A stretch of 64,000 nucleotides of DNA. It comes from AP-15 sp963814805. Its GTDB lineage: Bacteria > Pseudomonadota > Alphaproteobacteria > ATCC43930 > CGMCC-115725. Positions 35,688-44,444 of this stretch are shown here, piece by piece (position 1 is the stretch's first letter; each line of letters begins with the position of its first letter). The DNA is taken from NCBI GenBank assembly GCA_963814805.1, contig CAWFER010000005.1:27650-91649 (forward strand), written 5' to 3'. Below the pieces are notes generated by a model that had not been told where the DNA came from, ran no database searches, and worked only from the letters and a program-made list of their open reading frames with translations. The position numbers and the translations under genes were made by a program.

Positions 35688-37310
35688 GTGGCCACGATTT
35701 TCCGCCGTCGGACGACGGGTCTTGCCGCATTCATGTGTCTATCGGCGGTCGGCTACACCGGCAACGCCAGCGCCCAAGTGGCGACGCCGCCGACCAAGGA
35801 GATCGTCATTTACAACGATTCCCCGACCGAGACGATTTATCCAATGCTGCAAGCTCCAGAGATGTCGGATCCTAAAAATCCCGATATCTGGCTGCAGGGC
35901 TATTTTGCAGTTACGAACGATTCGACACAAGTATTTAACACCTCAAATGTTTACGAAGTATTCTTTAATAAAGATCACGGTATCGCCCCAGGGAAATCCA
36001 TAAGCATCGCGGTGCCTTTTTTCACTCAGCTAAAGCAGCCCGGCGCTGGAGGTGTCGGGGCGACAACCGACGAATATATCGATTGGTGGAATGCCATGCG
36101 CCTTGTTTTATTTGACAGCCACACTGCTGTCGTAGGCGCTTATAAATATTACCAAGGTGGCGTCGCGCCGGTGGTCGCACCTCTTCCTGGGGCGGCGAGT
36201 CCTACCTGTGCCGACTGTCAAGATCCCGAAAACATCACGGAATATACCGTCAACCCGCCGTTCAACATTCCGTTCCAGTTGGTGGAATACACGTTTGCCA
36301 ACTATGGCGGCAGCCCCCCTATGCTACAGGGGACTCAACAATCTCCACCCTACCTGAACAAGTACAGGGTAGGTTATGACGTATCTTCTATCGACAGCGA
36401 GTACCTGCCGGTGGCGGTGGCGCCGCTGCACAATGACATTTATGGTTATTTAGGCACGGGAATGACGGTAGAGCAATTTAGGTTCCTGCTGAACCAGTTC
36501 ATCACCGGCAAACAATGGCCCACTTACTTTCCCGCTTATTTTCCGGGTGGTACGCCTCCCGCCCCCTATAGCACGACGCCGCCTTCGGGTTCGTATCCTG
36601 ATGGCGCCTATCCGGGCACGGTAGCGGTCGGTCCGTTTAACGTCTTTACGGAAACATATCGCACTGATGCCAACGGCATTCGATTTATCCCTAGTCCTCC
36701 CCTGGTCACGTCAAATTTGCCGGGTGATCAGTCGGTGACGCCCGGTACCGCGGTGTCGGATATGATAAAGTTGTGGAAAAACTGTTCTGCCGCGGACCCG
36801 GCCACTACTTGTGCCGCAATCGCCACGATCAAGACTGCTCTCGACGATGCCGGGTGCCCGAACCCGCTCTATAATCCGGGCATGGTCCCGGCGACACAGC
36901 TCGACCTTGTGTACGGATGGGTAAACAGCGGTTGCACAAGCGATTTTCGTCCCGGCACTCCAGCAACTCCGGCCCAGAAAAGGACTTTTGAAGATTATTT
37001 GAAGCTGCAGTATAATTATTGCGGAGAAGTCGGCAATCCCGAACCGGACTGCCCGGCGGCGCCGGTGCCCGCAGCGTCCATATTCAATCCCTGGACACAG
37101 CTTATACATAAGACCCTCAAATCGAACGCGTACGCATTCTCGGTCGACAACTCGGTCGGCTTTGTGCTCTTAGATGGTGATGGGCTGATCATCAGCGTAG
37201 GCGGAACCACCAACCTGCCGTGCCCACATCAACTGACCCCGGGCCCGCTGCAGCCGAACGGCACGCGCCTGCCGCCGCAGCCCACATGCCCATCGTTCCG
37301 TCAGCGCTAG
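35688..37310 (+). CDS. Large secreted protein, AT-richer than neighbours, possible thaumatin/GH64-like fold
   Basis: 540 residues from a GTG start, with a signal peptide (GLAAFMCLSAVGYTGNASAQ). The mature N-terminus KEIVIYNDSPTETIYPML and later YDVSSIDSEYLPVAVAPL recall beta-sandwich proteins of the thaumatin-like/GH64 type, a weak pattern match. Ten or so cysteines (TCADC, NCSAAD, TTCAA, YNYC) suggest periplasmic or extracellular disulfides. GC is clearly lower than in recO or the VOC gene and codon choice differs, suggesting acquisition. Function unknown. Confidence 0.65.
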   Translation: MATIFRRRTTGLAAFMCLSAVGYTGNASAQVATPPTKEIVIYNDSPTETIYPMLQAPEMSDPKNPDIWLQGYFAVTNDSTQVFNTSNVYEVFFNKDHGIAPGKSISIAVPFFTQLKQPGAGGVGATTDEYIDWWNAMRLVLFDSHTAVVGAYKYYQGGVAPVVAPLPGAASPTCADCQDPENITEYTVNPPFNIPFQLVEYTFANYGGSPPMLQGTQQSPPYLNKYRVGYDVSSIDSEYLPVAVAPLHNDIYGYLGTGMTVEQFRFLLNQFITGKQWPTYFPAYFPGGTPPAPYSTTPPSGSYPDGAYPGTVAVGPFNVFTETYRTDANGIRFIPSPPLVTSNLPGDQSVTPGTAVSDMIKLWKNCSAADPATTCAAIATIKTALDDAGCPNPLYNPGMVPATQLDLVYGWVNSGCTSDFRPGTPATPAQKRTFEDYLKLQYNYCGEVGNPEPDCPAAPVPAASIFNPWTQLIHKTLKSNAYAFSVDNSVGFVLLDGDGLIISVGGTTNLPCPHQLTPGPLQPNGTRLPPQPTCPSFRQR

Positions 37311-37403
37311 GCTGGGGCGCCGCGCCCCGCCAGATTCCGGCTGAAGCGCTTGCCGATCGCGGCGACGATGCTCATCTCAGCAAAACAAGCGGAGGAGGCG
37401 CCC

Positions 37404-37766
37404 ATGACGATCCATCTCGACCATACCATTGTGCCGGCCCGCGACAAGCAGGCGTCGGCGCGGTTTTTCGCGCGGATCTTCGGGCTCGAATACGGCGGGC
37501 CGGTGTCGCATTTCGCTCCGGTCCGGGTCGATGAAAACCTGACCATCGATTTCGACGATCGCGACAGCTTCGAGCGGCATCATTACGCCTTCAAGGTCGA
37601 CGAGGCGGAGTTCGACGGCATCTACGACCGGGTGCGCGGCGAGGGGCTCGTCTATGGCAGCGGGCCGCGCTCGGCCGAGGACATGACGATCAACCATCGC
37701 CATGGCGGCCGTGGCTTTTATTTTCGCGACCCGAACGGCCATCTTTATGAGGTGCTGACCGCCTGA
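37404..37766 (+). CDS. VOC family (glyoxalase/bleomycin-resistance) protein
   Basis: 120-residue protein with the paired beta-alpha-beta-beta-beta VOC fold: LDHTIVPARDKQASARFFARIFG at the start, HHYAFKVDEAEFD in the middle and GRGFYFRDPNGHLYEVLT at the end, giving the usual His/Glu metal ligands. ATG 37404 follows GGAGGAGG. Reaction unknown. Confidence 0.88.
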   Translation: MTIHLDHTIVPARDKQASARFFARIFGLEYGGPVSHFAPVRVDENLTIDFDDRDSFERHHYAFKVDEAEFDGIYDRVRGEGLVYGSGPRSAEDMTINHRHGGRGFYFRDPNGHLYEVLTA

Positions 37767-37824
37767 CGCCGTCGGAGCGCCGGCAAGCGGGCGATCGGCG
37801 CCCGATCCCATTAGCGCCCGACCG

Positions 37825-37989
37825 CTACATCCCACCGCCCCCGCCGCCCCCGCCCAATCGGTCGCCGCTATTGTATTGCGGACCCGCTGGTTCGATCGAA
37901 CGGGTGGTGGTCGCGGCGGTCGTCCCTGGGGCGCATCCGGCGATTGCGAGCGCGACCAGACCGAGCGCAAGTGCTATCCGCCTTGTCAT
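37825..37989 (-). CDS. Small lipoprotein with glycine-rich tail
   Basis: 54 residues: signal peptide with lipobox LAIAGC (Cys about residue 18), then a short Thr-rich stretch and a C-terminal run of eight glycines before Met. Likely a lipid-anchored periplasmic peptide. The ATG at 37989 is the only start that opens the signal peptide. Confidence 0.6.
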   Translation of the reverse strand: MTRRIALALGLVALAIAGCAPGTTAATTTRSIEPAGPQYNSGDRLGGGGGGGGM

Positions 37990-38294
37990 CGTTGCCGCCT
38001 CTGCTGCACGCGGAGCAACCGACAGCCTGCCGGTCATCGGTTAGATATCGCGCGCTACGCTTTTATTCCCGGCCGCCCGGCAGGCGCCACAAGCGCGCGA
38101 TCGTGGCCCCGCTGTGCGGTTAAGCGGCCCCCACATCGATGACGCGGCGCTCCGATAGGTGTCGGCACTCGAAACTAGCGCGCATCGCCGGGCACGGCTG
38201 GCGCTTCAATAGACGCCGCGGCGGGGCGAAGAGCGAACTTGCATCGGCGAACGCCCGGCTCCTCGACGGCGATCACACTCCGATCAAAAGCGAC
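37990..38294. other. Intergenic region, no gene seen
   Basis: 305 bases between the small lipoprotein and the zinc-ribbon transposase-like ORF. No supportable gene or RNA was found. Confidence 0.4.
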
Positions 38295-39248
38295 ATGAAT
38301 TTTAATCCAATGTTAAGGAGCTTCGGATCTACTGATCGCGGGCCGGCTCGGGATCGCGGGGCGGTCGTGGCATCGCCGCGAGGCGTCGATTTGTACAGCA
38401 TTTCCCACCCCTACCTCGGCGACGAGCAGGCGGCGCGCGCCAAGCTCGAAGCGATCGTGTGGCCGCAAGGCCCGGTCTGTCCGCATTGCGGCGAGGTCGA
38501 TCGGATCGCCGCGGTCGGCAAGGGCGCGCGCGAGCGGGCAAAATTCTGCGGCCGCTGCGGCAGACAGTTTCGCGCCACCTTCGGGACCCTGTTCGAGGGT
38601 AGCCATGTGCCGCTCTACAAATGGTTTCAGGCGTGTTTTCTGTTGGCCGCCTCGAATTGCGCGATCAGCGCCCACCAGCTGCATTTGCGGCTTGAAGTCG
38701 CCAGCAAGACGGCGTTGAGCATGCGGCGGCGGTTGGCTCTGGCTATCGCCGGGGCAAGCGCCGGCGCTGATGACCTCCGTACACGGGAGAGCCCTCGTGC
38801 GGCAGGAGGCGGCTGGACCCAGACCTTCGGCCGGAAGCCCGTGACGCCGAGCCCAATTCTGTCCACCCGGCGCCGGATCGCCGCCGGCGGAGCCGCGGCG
38901 GCGGGCGCCGCCGAATGCGGTCCGATGCCGTGGACGATGTCGTTCGGACCTTCCCGGCATCCGGTTGCGGCAACGCCGACCCGCCAATTTCTGGGGTTTC
39001 TGGAAATAGCGCAGGGTCTCGCCTGTCCCGAAAACTGCGATCGATTCGACGAAGTATTGAGGTGGCTCGGCCGGTACCGGAAGGTGCGGTCGGCGCCGCG
39101 GACGACGCGCCGCAGCTCGCGGCCGGGATTTGCTTCGGGCGGCGGCGTGGCGAAGATTCTATCGGTATCGGGAATTGCCCGACATTGCCAAGGCCGATCG
39201 CAAGGAGAGGTAGACGAACATTGCCCCGGAGGCCGAGAATTTGTTTGA
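38295..39248 (+). CDS. Transposase-like zinc-ribbon protein with unrelated C-terminal half
   Basis: Up to 317 residues. Residues 35-155 match the N-terminal module of IS1595-type transposases: HPYLGDEQAARAKLEAIVWP, VCPHCGEVDRI, KFCGRCGRQFRATFGTLF, VPLYKWFQACFLLAAS and HQLHLRLEVASKTALSM. No catalytic Asp motif follows; the rest is Arg/Pro-rich with no recognisable fold. Either a truncated transposase whose frame stays open by chance or a domesticated DNA-binding protein. A mucR gene follows 61 bases later. Confidence 0.45.
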   Translation: MNFNPMLRSFGSTDRGPARDRGAVVASPRGVDLYSISHPYLGDEQAARAKLEAIVWPQGPVCPHCGEVDRIAAVGKGARERAKFCGRCGRQFRATFGTLFEGSHVPLYKWFQACFLLAASNCAISAHQLHLRLEVASKTALSMRRRLALAIAGASAGADDLRTRESPRAAGGGWTQTFGRKPVTPSPILSTRRRIAAGGAAAAGAAECGPMPWTMSFGPSRHPVAATPTRQFLGFLEIAQGLACPENCDRFDEVLRWLGRYRKVRSAPRTTRRSSRPGFASGGGVAKILSVSGIARHCQGRSQGEVDEHCPGGREFV

Positions 39249-39309
39249 TCTCTTCGCGAATTGCCGTAAAAGGGGCGGCTTAAACCAAGCTGCCGGGAGA
39301 TATGCGGCG

Positions 39310-39747
39310 ATGAGCGATGACACCACGCCAAGAAGCGGAGATTTGCGTCCGGTGACGAAGATCATCGCCAGCTATGTCGGTAACCATAGTTTGGCGCCGG
39401 AGCAGCTTTCGGCGCTGATTATTTCGGTCGACCAGGCAATTCGCCGCCTCGGAATGCCGGCTCAGCAATCATCGCTGCGCCTGCCTGCCGTCCCGATCAA
39501 ACGATCGGTGCAGCACAGCCACGTGGTTTGCCTGGAATGCGGCTTCCGCGGCAAAACTTTGCGGCGCCATCTCGGGACCAAGCATGGCCTTCAGGTCGCC
39601 GAATACTTGCGGCGCTGGAATTTGCCCAGCGATCATCCGTTGACCGCCCCGGCCTACTCCGAGCAGCGCTCGGCGATGGCCAAACAGCTGGGGCTCGGCC
39701 GCAAGCGCGGCCGGATGCGGGCCAAAACCCGCCGCGCCCGCGGGTGA
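39310..39747 (+). CDS. MucR/Ros family transcriptional regulator
   Basis: 145-residue member of the MucR/Ros family, H-NS-like silencers of alphaproteobacteria that bind AT-rich promoters. The zinc-finger region is HVVCLECGFRGKTLRRHLGTKHG followed by YLRRWNLPSDHPLTAPAYSEQRS, and a basic tail closes the protein. ATG 39310 gives the usual N-terminus. In this AT-richer neighbourhood silencing of acquired genes is a plausible role. Confidence 0.9.
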   Translation: MSDDTTPRSGDLRPVTKIIASYVGNHSLAPEQLSALIISVDQAIRRLGMPAQQSSLRLPAVPIKRSVQHSHVVCLECGFRGKTLRRHLGTKHGLQVAEYLRRWNLPSDHPLTAPAYSEQRSAMAKQLGLGRKRGRMRAKTRRARG

Positions 39748-40224
39748 TCCGGCGGGGGAGAATCCCGCAGCCCAGCCCAAGGATGCAACGCCAACCGCGG
39801 TTTGGCGGCTAGCGGATTGGCGCTGGCAGACTGGCGCTAGCAGCCAGCCGGCGGCGACCGCGCGCCCCGCCCCTTTGGCGGACCCGCAGCGCGTCGCAGC
39901 GCCTTGATCCGATCGAATAATCGGGACGGGGCTGGCTTGGTGATTAGCCCGCCGTCTTCGCCGCCTGTCTTCGCCAGACCATCTTCGCATCGCCCGGGCG
40001 TCATCGTTCGTCCGTCCTCGGCGTCACTCGGTCATCGTCGCATCGCCCGTCCGTCAGCCGCACCGGTCGCCAGCGCCAGCCCGCCAACGCCGGCTGTCGT
40101 CGCGCGGGCGGTCAGCGTTCAGCGGCTCGTCAGCGCCTGGCGCAGTCGTTCGGTCCGTCCGCGCCCGCCCGTCAGCGCATCGCTGCGCTGTCATCGCGGC
40201 GCCGCCGTCGACGCTTGGGGGCCG
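39748..40224. other. Low-complexity region after mucR
   Basis: 477 bases without a supportable gene. It contains many short imperfect repeats built from CGTC, TCGCC and CAGCG steps (about 39950-40200), giving serine/arginine-rich nonsense in all frames. Looks like decayed DNA. Confidence 0.4.
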
Positions 40225-40600
40225 TCATAACACGGCGTCGTCGCTAATCTTTGAAGCTCTCTTCTCGCGCGGCACGACAATCCTGCGGTCGGTTCTGGTC
40301 CACCACCGGACCCACGAATGGGTATCGCGGAACAGCGCGCAGCCGCGGATCGTCTCGGGCCCGAGGCTGCCATCTCGTCGGCCCACTGCGCCGACGTCTC
40401 GCTTTAGCGGCGCAGCATTTCCTGCGCCGACATGGACGGTGAACGGCAGCCCGCGCTCACCGGCGGCGTCGCGGCTGTCGCGCAACAGTTCGGCCGTGCA
40501 AGTGTCAATCTGCGTCGGCGAGACAATGCCGGAAAGCCGTCCCCAGGCCCGGGCCGGTCGATCAGGCCGAGCGCCATGCCGCGCCGCATTCAGATGCGCA
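40225..40600 (-). pseudogene. Amidohydrolase (AtzA/TrzN-like), decayed fragment
   Basis: Read on the minus strand across a frame change near 40480-40500, the segment gives GIVSPTQIDTCTAELLRDSR, DAAGERGLPFTVHVG, LGPETIRGCALFRDTHSWVR and WWTR. This is the central part of metal-dependent amidohydrolases (chlorohydrolase/deaminase group). The metal-binding HxH start and the C-terminal half are missing, so it is a relic. Confidence 0.55.
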
Positions 40601-40702
40601 GGCTCACCGCACTCGTCATGCCCGGCAGGATGGATGGCTAGGACATGCCGGGGACCTGCTCGGCCATGATGGTTGAGCGACGCCTCTGGCCGCGCCGGAG
40701 CG

Positions 40703-41479
40703 CTAGGACTTCAGATGCTTGCCGAAAAAGGCGGTGGCGTCGCGCCACAATTCGGCGGCCGGACCTTCGCGATAGCTGGGCCGGTAATCGGCGAGAAAGG
40801 CGTGGCCGGCGCCCTTGTACACCTTGACCGTGACGTCCTTGCCAGCGGCGCGGGCGCGCTTGGCGAGTTCCTCGGACTGCGCCACCGAGGGGTTCTGGTC
40901 TTCTTCGCCGAACACCGCGAAGAGCGGGCAGCGCAGCCCGCCCACCAGATCGAGGATCGGCGTCGGCCGCGACGGCGTGGTTTCGGCGTCGGGGGTGGCG
41001 CGATGGATGAAGCCGCCCCAGCAATCGACCGCGGCATCGAGCTTGTCGCTGCTGCAGGCAAAAAGGAGTGTCTGGCGCCCGCCCGAGCAAAAGCCGATCG
41101 CGCCGATCTTGCCGGTGGCGCCGGGCAAGGCGCGCAGATGGGCGGCGGCGGCTTCGAGATCCTGAACCGCCTCCTTATCCGACTTGCCGAACATGACCGG
41201 CATGACCGTGGCCATGTTGCCCGGGTCGGACGGCCCGCCGGCGCGGGCATAGAGATCGGGCGCGAGCGCGTTGAAGCCGATATTGGCAAAGCGCCGAGCG
41301 AGGTCGCGGATGTGCTCGACCAAGCCAAAGGCTTCGTGGATGACGACGATGCCGGGATAGTTCCCGGACTGGCTCGGGCGCGCCAGATAGCCGGTGATCG
41401 TGTCGCCGCCGCTTTTGAGCTCGAAGTTTTCGCCGCGCACGCGGCTGGGGTCGGTCACCGCACCGGGTAGGTTGGCCAT
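40703..41479 (-). CDS. Dienelactone hydrolase family protein
   Basis: 258-residue alpha/beta hydrolase of the dienelactone hydrolase family. Nucleophile Cys in IGFCSGGRQ, acid in VFGEEDQNPS, His in GAGHAFLADYRPSY; oxyanion part is VVIHEAFGLVEHIRD. ATG 41479 is preferred over an upstream in-frame Met because the family N-terminus follows and GAGGAGGAT precedes it. Probably hydrolyses a lactone or thioester; no chlorocatechol genes nearby. Confidence 0.9.
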   Translation of the reverse strand: MANLPGAVTDPSRVRGENFELKSGGDTITGYLARPSQSGNYPGIVVIHEAFGLVEHIRDLARRFANIGFNALAPDLYARAGGPSDPGNMATVMPVMFGKSDKEAVQDLEAAAAHLRALPGATGKIGAIGFCSGGRQTLLFACSSDKLDAAVDCWGGFIHRATPDAETTPSRPTPILDLVGGLRCPLFAVFGEEDQNPSVAQSEELAKRARAAGKDVTVKVYKGAGHAFLADYRPSYREGPAAELWRDATAFFGKHLKS

Positions 41480-41572
41480 TCTCGATCCTCCTCTCAAGAC
41501 GCAACGGCGAGGATAGCACCGCACGGTAAAGCGCTGCTATGATGACCGCGGTTTTCAGCGGGAGGATGCAAG

Positions 41573-42028
41573 ATGGCAAGCGCAGCGGCGACATTGGATA
41601 AGCCAGCGGCCCAGGCCGAGCCGAAGCAGGCCCTGCCAAGGATGAAGGTCGCGGTGACGAACGCCAAGCAGCCGGACTATGCCGAAGGCCGGCGCAGCTT
41701 TTTCAAATACCGCGACCTCGGCGTCACAGCGGCGAGCCAGGGCTGGATGAAGGCGCAGGTCATGTCGGCGATCACCGGCATGACCGAGCCCACCGGCTGG
41801 CACTATCACGTCTGCGAGGGCCAGTTCGTTTATGCGCTCAAGGGCTTTGTCGAGCTCGAATTCGCCGACGGCGCGCAATGCCGGCTCGAAGCCGGCGATT
41901 CCTGCTTCATCCCCGGCGGCCTGCCGCACAACGAGATCCGCACCTCGGACGATGTCGAGATCCTCGAAGTCTGTTTGCCGGCGAATATGGGCACGGTGCC
42001 GTGCGAGCCGCCGGCAAAGGGCGCCTAA
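41573..42028 (+). CDS. Cupin domain protein
   Basis: 151-residue single-cupin protein. Motif 1 is GWHYHVCEGQFVYALKG (two His and a Glu) and motif 2 is GDSCFIPGGLPHN (His). The first 35 residues are a likely disordered Ala/Pro/Lys region. Metal-binding sugar or small-molecule pocket of unknown use. It is divergent from the dienelactone hydrolase gene and ends 65 bases before tRNA-Gly. Confidence 0.85.
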   Translation: MASAAATLDKPAAQAEPKQALPRMKVAVTNAKQPDYAEGRRSFFKYRDLGVTAASQGWMKAQVMSAITGMTEPTGWHYHVCEGQFVYALKGFVELEFADGAQCRLEAGDSCFIPGGLPHNEIRTSDDVEILEVCLPANMGTVPCEPPAKGA

Positions 42029-42093
42029 GCCCGAAAGCGCCAAATCTCAAAGGCCTTGAAGGCTGCCGCCGATCGCTTATCATCGGCGGCGCT

Positions 42094-42167
42094 GCGGGTG
42101 TAGCTCAATGGCAGAGCAGAAGCTTCCCAAGCTTACGACGAGGGTTCGATTCCCTTCACCCGCTCCA
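42094..42167 (+). tRNA. tRNA-Gly (anticodon CCC)
   Basis: 74 bases: acceptor GCGGGTG/CACCCGC, D arm GCTC/GAGC, anticodon loop TTCCCAA giving CCC, T arm around GGTTCGATTCC, discriminator T and encoded CCA. Its last 33 bases before the final A recur at 44377-44409, marking it as an integration site. Confidence 0.95.
42134..42166. repeat. att-like direct repeat, tRNA-Gly copy
   Basis: 33 bases from TACGACGAGGG to CACCCGCTCC at the 3' end of tRNA-Gly, identical to 44377-44409. Direct repeats of a tRNA 3' end are the usual scar of site-specific integration. Confidence 0.85.
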
Positions 42168-42188
42168 ATGGCTCGGGCGGACAAAAGG

Positions 42189-42410
42189 TTAACCGCTTCC
42201 ATCGTTTTCTAGATCGCGCCAGAACGAGTGGATGACGAGCCGGCGATATTCCGAGATAGCTTTTCCGCTAAAGAAGATGACCCTGCCTGTCGTCACGTAA
42301 TGCGCGATCCCTACGTGAAGAGGCGGATCGTGGCGGCGCAGTTGGCGTGGCGAGAGATGGAAGCGAGCGTCGGATGAAAGATGATGGAGAGCGACGTCGT
42401 CGTTGCGCAT
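42189..42410 (-). CDS. Hypothetical protein in the tRNA-Gly insert
   Basis: 73 residues from ATG 42410 (RNDDVALHHLSSDARFHLSP, GIAHYVTTGRVIFFSG, YRRLVIHSFWRDLEN). The same frame is open further upstream with plausible residues (GAVYISDCGFKRPYIRALM), so the true start may be earlier. Composition is protein-like, not the Arg-rich pattern of chance frames. Family not recognised. Confidence 0.4.
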   Translation of the reverse strand: MRNDDVALHHLSSDARFHLSPRQLRRHDPPLHVGIAHYVTTGRVIFFSGKAISEYRRLVIHSFWRDLENDGSG

Positions 42411-42566
42411 CAGGGCACGGATATAAGGCCGTTTGAAGCCGCAATCGGATATGTAGACGGCCCCCGGCTCGCAGGACGCCGATACAACCAGCCCAAATCA
42501 ATTGCCGATGACGAATTCAATGAGAATTTCTTTGCCGACCTCTTTTGGCTGACTCGACCAGTTGCA

Positions 42567-43932
42567 TCAACGAAGTTCGTTCGCCAAGAGGGCGAGTTCG
42601 AACAGAAGATCTTTGGCGTCCGGGACAATGTCGGCTAGTTCACGGTCGAAATCCTCAAGGACCTGCCAACCAAGCTCCTCGACCCCATTTTTGTAATCGG
42701 AATCATCGATTTTCTCGCGGCCAAGTGTGACGGCTCGCCGCCGGGCTGTTTCGAAAAGCCTTATGAGATAACGCGGCCTCATGAGGGAGGCGTCGAGTAG
42801 GAAATCCAGCGTGGGTCGCCCGCCTACGGTAGGGACGGAAACAGCCTCCCAGACGCTCCGAAAGTTAGGCGGTTTGTGATCTATCCCGTGTAGAATACGG
42901 CGCTCAGATATTCCCCTCGCGGTCGCGCTCGGCCATCGTGCTGGCCGTTGCAGTTGCCTAGTCCGCCATCCCATGGACGACAAATTCGTAAACGTCGCTT
43001 CTAAGAAATATAGCCCACTGGAAATCGACACTAGATCGCGCAAATCGCCTGCGGATATCCTGCAAGCATTCCACGAGACCGATTATGATAAGAGTATCAA
43101 TATCGGCAAATCCGGTCGGTGTCCAAAAGCGGTCAAGGTTGTCAAACAGAAGACAAACTATACCTTTGAGCTTCAGATAACGTAGCACCTCATTCCGCAC
43201 CGTACGGATTTCAGAACCGTAGATGGTTTGGAGCGTCCGGGACGAAATCACGCCGATTGGTTGGTCGCCGTGAACGGTTGTATAATACTTATCGACAATA
43301 CGGGCTGTGAGATCGGAGAGCCGGAGGGCAAAATCGCCCGAACCATCAACTCGCGCGTCGTATGCGGCTTTCAGGCGCTCATAAGGCTCGAGGATTCGGG
43401 AATCAAATCGAACTCGTTGCTCATCTTTTTCTAGAAGCTTATAGGCGATTTCTAGCCAAATAATGTATTCCCAATAGGCTGCAATGAACTCCTTTCGGGT
43501 ACCGTGAGACAGTTGATCAAGGATAAGCTCTTTCATCTTGATAAGCTGAAAGCCTTCAGGTGCGAGATCGACGACGATATTGTTTTTGTTGGCGCGGATT
43601 TTATTTCGGGCCTGGAGAAAAATGGCGGTTTTTCCGCTACCTTTGCGACCAAGGATGATGTTCAAGTCTCCGGTGAGGGTCAGCCGGAATTGCTCGGTTT
43701 CGAGGAAATAGGTATCGAGTTGGGTGGCCTCGTTTTCCGCAGCCGGATCGCCGCAATAAACCGCATCGAGGTATCGACCGGCCATGGGGCGTACTTCGAC
43801 GTGCGAGCGCTGCGCTTCCGCCACGGCATCCCGGAAATCGCGCATTTTTGCGTCGACGTCGGCCACCGCATCCCAACGGGTAGCATGCTCATCCAGATCG
43901 AGGGGTAGCCGCGTTTTATTATGGGCAAGCAA
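42567..43932 (-). pseudogene. P-loop ATPase, Sll1717-like, frameshifted
   Basis: P-loop ATPase resembling the Sll1717/KAP-like group. Walker A is LGRKGSGKTAIF, Walker B is CLLFDNLDRFW, then FLRSDVYEFVV. At 42958 the frame stops after GMAD; the C-terminal helical part (PTLDFLLDASLMRPRYLIRL and KDLLFELALLANELR) continues in another frame, and the stretch between looks shortened. GC is lower than in the chromosome around it. Members often sit in defence or mobile loci; its role here is unknown. Confidence 0.6.
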
Positions 43933-44210
43933 CAGGAAGGGGATATCGATCCCTCGCGCTATCCCGACGGTGATTATGCCGCTCTCTGGTTCTGGCGCAG
44001 CGATTCAGAAGCCGACGTGTCGTGCCAGATCGCAACGACACCGAAGGACTGCGCGACCTGCTCGAAAGCCTCCGTGGCGGTCAGACGGTCGATTTCCTGC
44101 GGATTGAAACTGCGAAAGCGCATCCTCAAGGTTTTTTTGACGTTGCTGAGGGTACGCCGGAGGAGATCTTCCTTTCGAGAGGACTGGAGGACATAGATGG
44201 GTGGCTCTGA
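43921..44210 (+). pseudogene. Small hypothetical protein, probably frameshifted
   Basis: Two adjoining frames give protein-like text: DPSRYPDGDYAALWFWRSDS from ATG 43921, and GLRDLLESLRGGQTVDFLRI then EEIFLSRGLEDIDGWL ending at 44210, joined near 44020. Divergent from the ATPase, overlapping its 5' end by 12 bases. Family not recognised; could be chance. Confidence 0.3.
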
Positions 44211-44376
44211 AGTTCAGCTTGGGGCGCGGCCATGCTGGTTTCGTTTACGGCCTTCGCAAGCTCCCTGCTCCTGATCCAATATGCCGTCATGCGCTCGATC
44301 GGCATGCGCCGTCGTCGCGCTCGCGCCCTGCTGCCGGCCGCCTGAACGCCCATGCCGCTACCCTTATCAGTAGGCG

Positions 44377-44409
44377 TACGACGAGGGTTCGATTCCCTTC
44401 ACCCGCTCC
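44377..44409. repeat. att-like direct repeat, distal copy
   Basis: Exact 33-base copy of the tRNA-Gly 3' end (42134-42166), without the rest of the tRNA. It marks the far end of a 2.24-kb insert. Confidence 0.85.
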
Positions 44410-44444
44410 CAGGTCCGCGCTTCGATCGACAGAAGCCGCCTCGC

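Noticed and set aside
40673..41470. 265-codon plus-strand frame opposite the dienelactone hydrolase
   Set aside because: Antisense shadow; the hydrolase on the minus strand has full catalytic motifs and a Shine-Dalgarno.
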